Assembly: GCA_002305965.1 (NCBI GenBank)
Contig: DBRM01000029.1
Span: 1 to 58,103, forward strand
Length of the DNA stretch: 58,103 nt
DNA from: Syntrophomonas sp. UBA1368
Lineage (GTDB): Bacteria > Bacillota > Syntrophomonadia > Syntrophomonadales > Syntrophomonadaceae
Direction of reading: 5' to 3'
Of the stretch, positions 42,593 through 50,566 are shown in pieces. The notes beneath the pieces were generated by a model. That model was not told where the DNA came from. It did no database searches and saw only the letters and a list, made by a program, of their open reading frames with translations. The translations under genes were made by a program, and so were the position numbers. Every line of letters starts with the position of its first letter. The stretch's first letter is position 1.

Positions 42593-43420
42593 CTAAGTAC
42601 CGGTTTGAGATTTTTTGGAGGTCTTCTTCCGCGTGGCAGCCGGTTTTTTATTCTTCTGGGCCAGTTCGACGCTGGCTTTAAGTGCCTCCATCAGATCGAC
42701 CACATTATTGTTCTCAGGTGTTGGCATCTGGCTTACTTCGCGGCCGACAATTTTGCCTTCGATTAATTCCCACAAGGCTTTTCGGTAATCGTCCTCATAT
42801 TTTACGGGATCAAAATCGACTGACAAATTTTCGATCAGGCTCACTGCCATTTTTATTTCATTATCATGCAATTTCTCCGGGTCGATACCACTGCTTAAGG
42901 ATTCAGGCGAGCGGATCTCATCTGGATAAAAAATCGTTTCCATGATCAAGGTTTTATCTTTGACCCTTAGCGCTGCCAGTGATTGTTTGCTGCGGATTAC
43001 CACTTTGGCGATGGCAGTTTTATTGGTTCTTTTCATGGCTTCAACAATCAAGGTATACGCTTTTTCACCGCCTGGAGATGGCTCCAGATAATAGGTCTTG
43101 TCAAAATAGATCGGATCCACTTGTTCAAGCTTAACAAAGTCTAATATATCAATGGTTTTAGTAGTTTCCAAAGGGATCCTGGACAGATCCTCTTCGTTTA
43201 TGATTACATATGAACCCTTCTGGTATTCATAGCCGCGCACCATTTCTTCTGGCGCTATTTCACGGTCGCAATTTGGGCAGTACTTGCGATATTGGATGGG
43301 AGACATACACTTCTCGTGCAAGTAGTTGAACTTCAGGTCCTTGTTTTCTGTTGCTACATACATTTTGACCGGGATATTGACCAAACCAAAACTAACCGCA
43401 CCTTTCCATAGAGTCCGCAA
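42593..43420 (-). CDS. ku: DNA end-binding protein Ku
   Basis: 275 residues, normal bacterial Ku length. It forms a homodimer ring on double-strand ends and recruits the ligase. Motifs: MRTLWKGAVSFGLVNIPVKM at the start, KYCPNCDREI (a zinc-like cysteine pair, CPxC), FYLEPSPGGEKAY-like strand YYLEPSPGGEKAY, and LPFY-like region IFYPDEIR. The tail is basic (KKPAATRKKTSKKS), which helps DNA binding. AAAAGGAGG precedes the ATG. First gene of the repair operon, divergent from the CofE-like gene. In Bacillus, Ku is made in the forespore; whether that holds here is not known. Confidence 0.95.
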   Translation of the reverse strand: MRTLWKGAVSFGLVNIPVKMYVATENKDLKFNYLHEKCMSPIQYRKYCPNCDREIAPEEMVRGYEYQKGSYVIINEEDLSRIPLETTKTIDILDFVKLEQVDPIYFDKTYYLEPSPGGEKAYTLIVEAMKRTNKTAIAKVVIRSKQSLAALRVKDKTLIMETIFYPDEIRSPESLSSGIDPEKLHDNEIKMAVSLIENLSVDFDPVKYEDDYRKALWELIEGKIVGREVSQMPTPENNNVVDLMEALKASVELAQKNKKPAATRKKTSKKSQTGT

Positions 43421-43529
43421 CGATCATACCTCCTTTTATCACTAGCTTTTTATATTAGGAGGGTTTTTATTCTGCCCAAAGGTCAGGGACGAACAAAGGT
43501 ATATTTGTATTATTGAAGAAGGTATTTGT

Positions 43530-43580
43530 ATTCAGGTATACAAAAACACATGCGCATATAATCTTGATAAATACCTGAAT
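43530..43580. promoter_or_regulatory. Inverted repeat between ku and the CofE-like gene
   Basis: ATTCAGGTAT (43530-43539) and ATACCTGAAT (43571-43580) are exact complements. A further AGGTAT lies just upstream at 43520-43525, and AGGTATA at 43497-43503. The cluster sits in a 223-base divergent promoter region, so it may be an operator serving one or both genes. Confidence 0.45.
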
Positions 43581-43643
43581 TTGGTGTATATTTATCGGGG
43601 ACTTTCCGGATATGTTCCTAATACGTTAAAAAGGGTGTTGTGA

Positions 43644-44819
43644 ATGGGCAAGTTACCGGATTACATTGGGGTTTCAGCCTTTGGAATAAAGATGGGGGTA
43701 ATCGTACCAGGCAGTGATGTTGAGAGTTTAGTATACGATTCCCTGGTCAAATGTAACCAGGATGGTTTACTTGATGATGGCGATACGGTGTGTGTAACAG
43801 AATCGATCGTTGCCCGAGCGCAGAATAATTATGTCACCGCCCAGGATATTTCCAATGAAGTAACGGAAAAATTGAAAATAAATTCCCACAGCAGTATCGG
43901 GATTCTTTTTCCCATTTTAAGCCGCAACCGCTTTGCCATGGTATTAAAAGGAATAGCAGGCAGTGTACCACAGGGCAAAGTCATTATCCAGTTGTCTCAC
44001 CCGGCCGATGAAGTAGGCAATCAGGTCCTGCACCAGGATTTTGCTGAATCAATCGGGAAATGTGATTCCGATGTTATTACGCTGGATGAAATCGGCCCGG
44101 ACAGATTTAAACATCCCATTACCAAAGTGGATTATGTGGAATTATACCGGGAGATTTTAATTGAACAGGGTTGTGAAGCGGAAGTAATCTTCAGTAATGA
44201 CCCGATAAAACTTGCGGATTACGGACTGGACGGTATAATCGTCGCCAATATACACCAAAGGGAAAGAACATACCGCAAACTAAAAGCAGCAGGACAGAAT
44301 TGTATAACTCTGCAGCAAATATGCAACACGGGTGATGCCTGGTCTGAATGGGGCGTATTGGGAAGCAATATATCGTCAGGTGACAAATTGAAACTGGCTC
44401 CCCGCCATGCTGATGAAGTAGCACAAAAAATCCAGGCAAAAGTAAAAGCAGGCCTGGGAATCAATGTGGAAGTAATTATTTATGGTGATGGAGCTTACCG
44501 GGATCCTTCCACGGGTATTTATGAACTGGCTGATCCACAGCCGGCATTCGGAATGACCAAAGGCCTGGCAGGCAAATACCGTCAGGGATTGAAATACAAA
44601 TATATGGTCGATGTATTATATGATGAAGGAATCGATATCGATGAGATTGAAAACTCCATAGAAGCGAAAAAAGGGGAAACCTTCGCCGCGGATTGCTTTG
44701 AAACTGAAGGGACTACGCCCCGTAAAGCGGAGGACTTAATGGCCAGCCTGGCAGATCTGATCAGCGGATCGGCAGATGCCGGGACCCCATTGGTATTGGT
44801 AAAAGGATTCCTGGCATAA
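43644..44819 (+). CDS. CofE-like gamma-glutamyl ligase (F420-0:L-glutamate ligase family)
   Basis: 391 residues. The family CofE enzymes add glutamates to coenzyme F420 using GTP. The match includes GVSAFGIKMGVIVPGSD, GLLDDGDTVCVTESIVARAQ, ILSRNRFAMVLKGIA, VIIYGDGAYRDPSTGIYELADP and the overall domain. It is longer than archaeal CofE (about 250), with a middle insertion and a C-terminal extension. No other F420 genes are in the window, and most Clostridia lack F420, so another acceptor is likely. Single gene, followed by a terminator. TTG/GTG starts are not needed: the ATG at 43644 follows AAGGGTGTTG. Confidence 0.8.
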   Translation: MGKLPDYIGVSAFGIKMGVIVPGSDVESLVYDSLVKCNQDGLLDDGDTVCVTESIVARAQNNYVTAQDISNEVTEKLKINSHSSIGILFPILSRNRFAMVLKGIAGSVPQGKVIIQLSHPADEVGNQVLHQDFAESIGKCDSDVITLDEIGPDRFKHPITKVDYVELYREILIEQGCEAEVIFSNDPIKLADYGLDGIIVANIHQRERTYRKLKAAGQNCITLQQICNTGDAWSEWGVLGSNISSGDKLKLAPRHADEVAQKIQAKVKAGLGINVEVIIYGDGAYRDPSTGIYELADPQPAFGMTKGLAGKYRQGLKYKYMVDVLYDEGIDIDEIENSIEAKKGETFAADCFETEGTTPRKAEDLMASLADLISGSADAGTPLVLVKGFLA

Positions 44820-44840
44820 AAATACTTATTGAAACCAATT

Positions 44841-44872
44841 AAGGAGAGCTGATTGCTCTCCTTATTATTTCT
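44841..44872 (+). terminator. Terminator after the CofE-like gene
   Basis: AAGGAGAGC (44841-44849) pairs exactly with GCTCTCCTT (44855-44863), followed by a T-rich tract ATTATTTCTT. Confidence 0.8.
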
Positions 44873-44906
44873 TAAAAAAAAGCAAAGGGGCCTAAATGGC
44901 CCCTTT
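44873..44906 (-). terminator. Terminator of the thiolase gene
   Basis: AAAGGGGCC (44884-44892) pairs with GGCCCCTTT (44898-44906). On the minus strand the stem is followed by GCTTTTTTTTAAG. It lies 10 bases after the thiolase stop. Confidence 0.88.
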
Positions 44907-44916
44907 TGTCTTTGAA

Positions 44917-46200
44917 TTATTTTACTCTTTGCCAGATAGCGGCAGCACCATGTCCATGGCCGATACACATGGATTCCATGATGTACTCTACATCTGGATA
45001 AGCTTCGAACAGCAAGGTGATGTCAGCAGCAATTCTGGCACCGGTGCATCCCAGAGGATGGCCGATGGAGATTCCGGAACCCCAGACATTAGATCTGTCA
45101 GCTGGCAGGTTTAAGGTTTTCCGTACATATACGGATTGGGAAGCGAAAGCTTCGTTGATTTCCCACAGACCGATCTGGTCCTGGGTCATGCCAGCTCTCT
45201 TCAGTACTTTGGGGATCGCCAGAGCAGGGCCGATACCCATTACATCTGGTTCACAACCAATTACAGCCCAGCTGACCAGTTTCATCTTGGGTTTTAATCC
45301 AAGAGCTTTGGCACCTTCAGCAGTAGCAACTACAACACCGGCAGCAGCATCATTGATCTGACTGGAGTTACCGGCAGTGACAGATGCTTGTTCATCCTGC
45401 ATGAATACCGGAGCCATACCAGCCAATGATTCCATAGTGGTTTCCCGGCGCAATCCCTGGTCGACAGCTACCACTACTTCAACCATTTCTTCGCCTTTTT
45501 CAATGGCAGCTTTGGCCAGGTGGTCAGTTGCGGTATACAGGGAAGCCATATTATGAGGATTAGGATTGTTCTTGGACACGCTCTTGGCCGGTACTTTTAC
45601 AGTGATAGGGATGATATTTTTGCCAGCTGCATTGATATCCTGGGCGGCCGCACATTTTGCATGGGATTCCACAGAAAATGCATCCTGTTCTTCCCGGGTG
45701 ATGCCATAGCGGCGGGCCACGATTTCAGCGGTATAGCCCATGTTGATGGCCATCATGTTCATGTAATTGCCCAGGTCCGGATGAACATCAGCACCAGCAC
45801 CCATGGGAATATGAGTCATATGCTGTACACCACCGGCGATTTGGACATCTCCGCCCATGCCGGTCATCATAGTATTCATGGCAAATACGATGGAGTTCAA
45901 GCCGGAAGCGCAGAAACGGTCTACGGTACATCCGGGAACATCATAGGAACCGTCGGAGAGGATCCAGGACAGACGGCCCATGTTCAGGCCCTGTTCCATG
46001 AAAGCATTGGCAGTTGTTGCCCACACGATGTCATCGATCAAGGCTGCCTGTTTGGCTTTGTCTTCGCAGCCCATTCTTTTTCTCAGTTCTCTGAAAACGA
46101 TGGCTGTCAATTCATCTGCGCGAACATTGGTAAACCATGATTGTTTTCCTGCACGAGCAACAGCAGTTCTCGCGGCTTCCACTACGAATACGTCCTTCAT
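44917..46200 (-). CDS. Acetyl-CoA acyltransferase (thiolase)
   Basis: 427 residues. It cleaves 3-ketoacyl-CoA with CoA, or joins two acetyl-CoA. Active-site Cys97 in VDRFCASGLNS, the His in NEAFASQSVYV and GISIGHPLGCTGAR, and the second Cys in SMCIGHGHGAAAIW; the last motif is more often CIGGGQG, so two Gly/Gln positions are His here. Length and sequence are closer to FadA/FadI-type 3-ketoacyl-CoA thiolases than to short biosynthetic ThlA. AAGGGGG precedes the ATG. It is a single gene, divergent from a small membrane protein, with a large inverted repeat in the shared upstream region. Confidence 0.93.
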   Translation of the reverse strand: MKDVFVVEAARTAVARAGKQSWFTNVRADELTAIVFRELRKRMGCEDKAKQAALIDDIVWATTANAFMEQGLNMGRLSWILSDGSYDVPGCTVDRFCASGLNSIVFAMNTMMTGMGGDVQIAGGVQHMTHIPMGAGADVHPDLGNYMNMMAINMGYTAEIVARRYGITREEQDAFSVESHAKCAAAQDINAAGKNIIPITVKVPAKSVSKNNPNPHNMASLYTATDHLAKAAIEKGEEMVEVVVAVDQGLRRETTMESLAGMAPVFMQDEQASVTAGNSSQINDAAAGVVVATAEGAKALGLKPKMKLVSWAVIGCEPDVMGIGPALAIPKVLKRAGMTQDQIGLWEINEAFASQSVYVRKTLNLPADRSNVWGSGISIGHPLGCTGARIAADITLLFEAYPDVEYIMESMCIGHGHGAAAIWQRVK

Positions 46201-46333
46201 ACTGTAAATTCCCCCTTATAATATTGTTTTTTCGTCCTACACCTAAGGCTTAAAAAAAAGCCCAACCACTCAATGAAACTATTCTATACGATTGGGAATA
46301 TTCCTCCTTCCATTTTACAAATTTATAAAGTTT

Positions 46334-46377
46334 AATTATTCAATTAAATTCGGTATGAAAGAGTTAATTGAATAATT
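46334..46377. promoter_or_regulatory. 14-bp perfect inverted repeat upstream of the thiolase gene
   Basis: Bases 46334-46347 and 46364-46377 are exact complements with 16 bases between. The repeat lies about 134 bases ahead of the thiolase start and about 79 bases ahead of the small membrane gene, in an AT-rich divergent promoter region. It lacks a T-run and is too far from any stop codon to be a terminator, so an operator is more likely. Confidence 0.55.
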
Positions 46378-46455
46378 GTGCAAGAAGGAATTTTTTGTGT
46401 GGGACACGGATATGTTATAATCTATTAGATATATTAGCTTTAGGAGGTTTTTCTT

Positions 46456-46560
46456 GTGGAGGCATTAATGAAGCAGGTAAAAAATGAAATGTTAAGGACT
46501 TTAATCTGGGCGCTGATTGCTTTTGGTATAGCTGTTGCCGTATATTACCTGGTCTGGTAA
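46456..46560 (+). CDS. 34-residue single-pass membrane protein
   Basis: GTG 46456 follows TAGGAGG at an ideal eight bases; TATAAT (46416-46421) further upstream gives a promoter. The peptide has a basic N-terminus (MEALMKQVKNEMLRT) and one hydrophobic helix (about 15-34) that runs to the end (YYLVW). Another start at ATG 46468 would leave 30 residues. No family was recognised. Independent of csoR, which has its own promoter. Confidence 0.6.
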   Translation: MEALMKQVKNEMLRTLIWALIAFGIAVAVYYLVW

Positions 46561-46590
46561 ATTAGTCACTCAGAATTAAAAATATTTTAT

Positions 46591-46646
46591 TTGACAAAAG
46601 TTAAACAGCCTTTATAATTAAATAAAAGGATACCCAAGGGGGGTAT
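46591..46646 (+). promoter_or_regulatory. Promoter and CsoR-type operator of csoR-trxA
   Basis: TTGACA (46591-46596), a 16-base spacer and TATAAT (46613-46618) form a near-perfect sigma-A promoter. ATACCC-AAGGG-GGGTAT (46630-46646) is a palindrome with a G tract, the kind of site bound by CsoR/RcnR repressors. It lies at the start of the RNA and overlaps the ribosome site of csoR, so feedback repression is expected. Confidence 0.78.
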
Positions 46647-46650
46647 TAAG

Positions 46651-46923
46651 ATGGAAATGATTCAGGATGAATCTAGGCAGGCTGTATTAAGACGGCTTCG
46701 CAGGATCGAAGGGCAGGTAAGAGGCTTACAAAAAATGATTGAAGAGCAAAAGGACTGCCGGGAAATTTTGACTCAGGTAGCAGCAGTAAAGTCTGCGGTG
46801 ACCCAGGTAGGATTAATCGTTTTTGAAAACCATGCCCAACAGTGTATAGCTAAAGCAATTCATGAGAATTCTGATGATACTTTTCGTGATATTGTAGACA
46901 TGATGGGAAAATTAATGAAATAA
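46651..46923 (+). CDS. csoR: CsoR-family metal-sensing repressor
   Basis: 90 residues, all-helical DUF156 fold with no wing or helix-turn-helix. The copper triad is exact by position: Cys36, His61 and Cys65 (DCREIL; ENHAQQC). Copper(I) binding would release it from the palindrome just upstream of its own gene. The next gene is a thioredoxin rather than a copper exporter, which is unusual for a classic copper sensor and may mean it responds to another thiol-reactive signal. GGGGGG before the ATG is both part of the operator and the ribosome site. Confidence 0.9.
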   Translation: MEMIQDESRQAVLRRLRRIEGQVRGLQKMIEEQKDCREILTQVAAVKSAVTQVGLIVFENHAQQCIAKAIHENSDDTFRDIVDMMGKLMK

Positions 46924-46939
46924 GGAGGAGGCTGAACAT

Positions 46940-47260
46940 ATGTCAGTAAAGAATGTGACTGGAGATAATTTTCAACAGGAAGTACTTCAGGAGAAACTTC
47001 CGGTATTGGTTGATTTTTGGGCACCCTGGTGCGGCCCCTGCAAAATGGTAGGACCAATCGTCGAAACCCTGGCAGCAGAAAATGAAGGTAAACTTGCTGT
47101 AGCCAAAGTAAATGTAGACGAGAATAAAAGCCTGGCGGTTCAATATGGTATAAGAGGCATTCCCACTTTGGTGTTTTTCAAGGAAGGTGTGGAAGTGAAA
47201 CGGATCGTTGGGGCGCAGAACAAGAGTCAGCTGCAAAGTGCCATCGATCAGGTTTTATAA
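46940..47260 (+). CDS. trxA: Thioredoxin
   Basis: 106 residues, classic size. The active site is WAPWCGPCKMVGP (Cys31 and Cys34), with the cis-Pro in RGIPTLVFFKEG. It reduces protein disulfides in the cytoplasm. AAGGAGGAGG precedes the ATG, 16 bases after csoR, so the two are cotranscribed. A terminator follows. Confidence 0.97.
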   Translation: MSVKNVTGDNFQQEVLQEKLPVLVDFWAPWCGPCKMVGPIVETLAAENEGKLAVAKVNVDENKSLAVQYGIRGIPTLVFFKEGVEVKRIVGAQNKSQLQSAIDQVL

Positions 47261-47285
47261 ATAAATAAATAACCAGTAAAGCATT

Positions 47286-47322
47286 AAAACCATCTTCATA
47301 ATGGACATGAGGATGGTTTTTT
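47286..47322. terminator. Terminator between trxA and rarA
   Basis: AAAACCATC (47286-47294) pairs with GATGGTTTT (47312-47320), with an inner CAT/ATG pairing, followed by TT and A/T. It lies between two converging genes and may serve both. Confidence 0.75.
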
Positions 47323-47340
47323 ATTTATTAATATGAATAT

Positions 47341-48651
47341 CTAGGATTTCAGCTTCTGTAAAAATGCCTGGACCATTTTTTCATAGCCTTTATCGCCAGC
47401 TGTATAGAATTGTGCATCGATCAAATGGTCGGGCAGATACTGTTGCTTAACATACCCGCCAAAAGCATGAGGATATTTATAACCGCTCCCTTTGCCCAGC
47501 CTTTTTACATCTGAGTGGGAACTGTCTGCCAGATGCGGAGGAACAACGATCTTGCTGCTTTGTCTCACAGCCGTAATGGCATTATCGATAGCCATTACAC
47601 TGCTGTTGCTTTTCGGAGCAGTAGCCAGATAAATGGTGGCTTCAGCCAAAGGGATACGCCCTTCGGGAAGGCCGACAAATTGTATTGCTGAGGCGGCGGC
47701 ATTGGCTACCAATAAGGCATTGGGATCAGCCAGACCGATGTCTTCTGCGGCGTGAATGATCAGGCGCCGGGCAATGAATTTTGGGTCTTCGCCGCCTTCC
47801 AGCATAACTGCCAGCCAGAATAAAGCGGCTTGCGGGTCGGAACCTCTGATACTCTTTATAAAGGCGGAAATGGTATCGTAATGATAATCACCGGTGCGGT
47901 CATATTTGACCATCGGCCTGCCCAAAACCTTCTTCAGCAGATCAGCTGTTATGATGAAAGGCTGTTCACTTTCCCGGAATGAATTCACTACGGTATCGAG
48001 GATATTAAGGGCCATGCGGGCATCACCTTTTACCGCGTTTATAATCACCTGCATCCCATCGTCGGTGATATCTATATCCATCTGTCCCAGTCCTTTTTCC
48101 TTATCCTGCAGTGCCCGTTTTATGACAGCGATAATATTTTCATCACTCAGGCTTTCCAGAACATAAATCTTTATGCGGGACAAAAGAGCATTATTCAATT
48201 CATATAAAGGATTTTCGGTGGTGGCACCGGCTAAAATAAGGGTGCCGTCTTCCACGAAAGGGAGCAGTACATCCTGTTGGGATTTATTAAAACGATGGAT
48301 CTCGTCAACAAAAAGGATGGTTTTCTGCCGGTAAAATTTTAAGCGCTGGGCAGCATCCTGGGAGATTTTCCTTATATCACTGACCCCGGCCGTGACGGCT
48401 GCCATAGGTTCGAAATGGGATTTGGTCATGGCAGCAATGATACGCGCGATGGTTGTTTTACCTGTTCCGGGAGGGCCATAAAGGACAAAAGAATGAAGTT
48501 GATCAAGCTCCAAAGCTTTTCTCAGTATCGTGCCAGGACCGATAATGTGCTGCTGGCCAACGATGTCATCTAATTTTTCCGGCCTCATTCTATATGCTAA
48601 CGGAGCATAAAAATTATTATCAGAGGCCTGGCCGATATCAAACAGATCCAA
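47341..48651 (-). CDS. rarA: Replication-associated recombination ATPase RarA (MgsA)
   Basis: 436 residues from TTG 48651, which has AAGGAGG eight bases before it on the minus strand; a longer in-frame extension upstream has no family support. Clamp-loader-type AAA+ ATPase that acts at stalled forks. Motifs: PLAYRMRPEKLDDIVGQQHI, Walker A YGPPGTGKTTIAR, Walker B ILFVDEIHRFNKSQQD, ILAGATTENP and GDARMALNILD, then the C-terminal tetramer domain with GSDPQAALFWLAVMLEGGEDP. Single gene, converging on trxA. Confidence 0.96.
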   Translation of the reverse strand: MDLFDIGQASDNNFYAPLAYRMRPEKLDDIVGQQHIIGPGTILRKALELDQLHSFVLYGPPGTGKTTIARIIAAMTKSHFEPMAAVTAGVSDIRKISQDAAQRLKFYRQKTILFVDEIHRFNKSQQDVLLPFVEDGTLILAGATTENPLYELNNALLSRIKIYVLESLSDENIIAVIKRALQDKEKGLGQMDIDITDDGMQVIINAVKGDARMALNILDTVVNSFRESEQPFIITADLLKKVLGRPMVKYDRTGDYHYDTISAFIKSIRGSDPQAALFWLAVMLEGGEDPKFIARRLIIHAAEDIGLADPNALLVANAAASAIQFVGLPEGRIPLAEATIYLATAPKSNSSVMAIDNAITAVRQSSKIVVPPHLADSSHSDVKRLGKGSGYKYPHAFGGYVKQQYLPDHLIDAQFYTAGDKGYEKMVQAFLQKLKS

Positions 48652-48761
48652 GTGTAGAACCTCCTTATCCAGGATTGAATGTAACCGAATATTGAGCAAA
48701 TACTTGCACTTGAAAAATATAGGTGCTATATATATAAAATCAGATTTGAGGAGATGTGGCA

Positions 48762-49781
48762 ATGAAAGTTGCTGTTTTATTAAGCGGCGGTGTGGACAGC
48801 ACAGTGTCAGCCCTGCTGCTAAAGGAACAAGGTCATGAAGTGATCGGTCTTACCATGATCAATTTTGATGAGTCGGTGGCGGTCAAGGCGAAGGAAGCTG
48901 CAGACAGCATTGGCATAAAACACTCTGTGATAGATTTGCGTCAGCAGTTTGAAGACAAAGTGATCAAATATTTTTGTAATGCCTATGAAAAGGGGAACAC
49001 CCCCAATCCCTGTGTTGAGTGTAACCGCTTCATCAAATTTGGGGCATTGTTGTCGGCAGCACAAGAGCTGGGAGCTGAAAAGGTCGCTACCGGACATTAT
49101 GCAAGGGTCGAATACGATGATGGGAGAAAACGGTACTTATTGCGTAAAGGTACTGACGAAAAGAAAGATCAGAGTTATTTTTTATATGCTCTAAAGCAGG
49201 AGCAATTAGCCAGGACGATTTTTCCTCTGGGGGAATGGACCAAGGAAAATGTGCGCAAAAAAGCGGTAGAGGCCGGTCTAAAGGTGGCTCGCGAACGTGA
49301 GAGTCAGGAAATATGCTTCGCGGAAGATCATATGGAGTTATTAGCCGGGAGAGTAAAATTTGCCCCGGGTGATGTGGTGGACATGCGAGGGAATGTTATA
49401 GGCAGTCATAAAGGTCTGCCCTTTTATACTGTCGGGCAGAGAAAAGGTCTGGGAATAAGCGGCGGTCGACCGATTTATGTGATAAGGATCGATGAAGACA
49501 GCAACCAGCTGATAGTAGATGATGAAGCTTATTTATTTAACCGATCTTTATTAGCGGGACCTAACAATTTTATCATGGCTGAAAAAATACCTGATAAGAT
49601 GCGGGTAATGGCCAAAATTCGTTATCGGGCCCAACCAGCTCCGGCAACAGTATCTACTGATGGCGATCTGGTCAGAGTTGATTTCGATCAACCGCAGCGG
49701 GCGATCACAGCAGGGCAATCGGTGGTATTTTATCAGAATGATTATGTAGTTGGCGGAGGGATCATAATCAAAGCAATGTAA
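48762..49781 (+). CDS. mnmA: tRNA 2-thiouridine(34) synthase MnmA
   Basis: 339 residues from ATG 48762 (GAGGAG eight bases before; the in-frame GTG at 48756 is too close to it). It activates U34 of tRNA with ATP and adds sulfur. Motifs: LLSGGVDSTVSALLL (PP loop), NPCVECNRFIKFG with the first cysteine of the catalytic pair, GHYARV, DEKKDQSYFLY, ESQEICFAED with the second, and YTVGQRKGLGI. Slightly shorter than E. coli MnmA (368). No cysteine desulfurase is adjacent; a terminator follows the stop. Confidence 0.94.
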   Translation: MKVAVLLSGGVDSTVSALLLKEQGHEVIGLTMINFDESVAVKAKEAADSIGIKHSVIDLRQQFEDKVIKYFCNAYEKGNTPNPCVECNRFIKFGALLSAAQELGAEKVATGHYARVEYDDGRKRYLLRKGTDEKKDQSYFLYALKQEQLARTIFPLGEWTKENVRKKAVEAGLKVARERESQEICFAEDHMELLAGRVKFAPGDVVDMRGNVIGSHKGLPFYTVGQRKGLGISGGRPIYVIRIDEDSNQLIVDDEAYLFNRSLLAGPNNFIMAEKIPDKMRVMAKIRYRAQPAPATVSTDGDLVRVDFDQPQRAITAGQSVVFYQNDYVVGGGIIIKAM

Positions 49782-49826
49782 AAGATGAGACTACCAGTCC
49801 GCCGTTACATGAATAACATAAATCAC

Positions 49827-49855
49827 AAAAAGGCACAAAAACAGTGCCTTTTTTG
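49827..49855 (+). terminator. Terminator after mnmA
   Basis: AAAAGGCAC (49827-49835) pairs with GTGCCTTTT (49844-49852), loop AAAAACA-like, followed by T residues. Confidence 0.85.
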
Positions 49856-49905
49856 TATTATTTCCGCCTCAAGCAGAGAAAATAAACAGGAAGGGAGCTA
49901 ATAAA

Positions 49906-50376
49906 GTGAAGCTGCGAAACTTAAAAAATATTCCGGTTTTTAGCCAGGGAAAGGCGGAAATAATTGGTCAGGTGGACAAAGCCGTTATTGGCGATGATTT
50001 TACACTGGCTTACATTGTGGTCAATACGGAAAAGGGTGCTGCCATGATCAAAGCTGAAGATCTGACCATTGGCGAAGAAGCCATTATTATTAACAGTCCG
50101 GATAAGATTAAATCTTATGCTTATGGGGAAGAATTATCAGTATATGATAAAAAACTGAGTGACAGGATTTTTGATGACCAGGGTCGGGAGATGGGATATG
50201 TCAGTGACTTTATCTTGTCCCGTCAGAATAAAAAAGTCTGGGGGATCGAACTTTGCTCCGGTACCATTCACGACCTCCTGGAAGGAAGAAAAGAAATACC
50301 GCTTGAACAAGTGCATTTTAAAAGTGATTTGACAGGCATGATAAATAAGGAAGGGAGCGAATTAAATGACAGTTAA
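49906..50376 (+). CDS. PRC-barrel domain protein
   Basis: 156 residues with two PRC-barrel-like halves: one near the start (LKNIPVFSQGKAEIIGQVDKA) and one in the middle (DRIFDDQGREMGYVSDFIL). PRC barrels occur in RimM and photosystem assembly proteins; the role of this stand-alone form is not known. The GTG start at 49906 follows AAGGGAG. The zinc-ribbon gene overlaps its end by 11 bases, so translation is coupled. It begins a four-gene operon that ends with a permease. Confidence 0.75.
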   Translation: MKLRNLKNIPVFSQGKAEIIGQVDKAVIGDDFTLAYIVVNTEKGAAMIKAEDLTIGEEAIIINSPDKIKSYAYGEELSVYDKKLSDRIFDDQGREMGYVSDFILSRQNKKVWGIELCSGTIHDLLEGRKEIPLEQVHFKSDLTGMINKEGSELNDS

Positions 50377-50548
50377 ATGCCCGGTCTGCAGGGGACTGCA
50401 GATCGGTAAAGTCGGCACTGATCAATATTACTGCTGGAACTGTTTTCTGGAGTTTAATTTTAATCAAGGCCATACTAATATTTTTTCCGTTGCTGAAGAT
50501 GGAAGTTTAGTTGCCATGGAAGACGCTGCTGCCGGGCAAATTTTATAA
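50366..50548 (+). CDS. 60-residue zinc-ribbon protein
   Basis: CPVCRG (Cys5 and Cys8) and YYCWNCFLEF (Cys23 and Cys26) make a single zinc ribbon; the rest is an acidic tail. GAAGGGAG inside the previous gene gives its ribosome site. The function is unknown. Conserved overlap and regular spacing with neighbours support that it is real. Confidence 0.75.
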   Translation: MTVKCPVCRGLQIGKVGTDQYYCWNCFLEFNFNQGHTNIFSVAEDGSLVAMEDAAAGQIL

Positions 50549-50566
50549 AGACAGGAGGTGATAAAG

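Noticed and set aside
40715..43420. Phage or plasmid origin of the Ku-ligase-polymerase set
   Set aside because: Base composition and codon use look like the neighbours and no integrase, repeat or tRNA site flanks it.
45520..46140. 206-codon open frame opposite the thiolase gene
   Set aside because: It is a shadow of the GC-patterned thiolase codons; its translation has no family features and no ribosome site.
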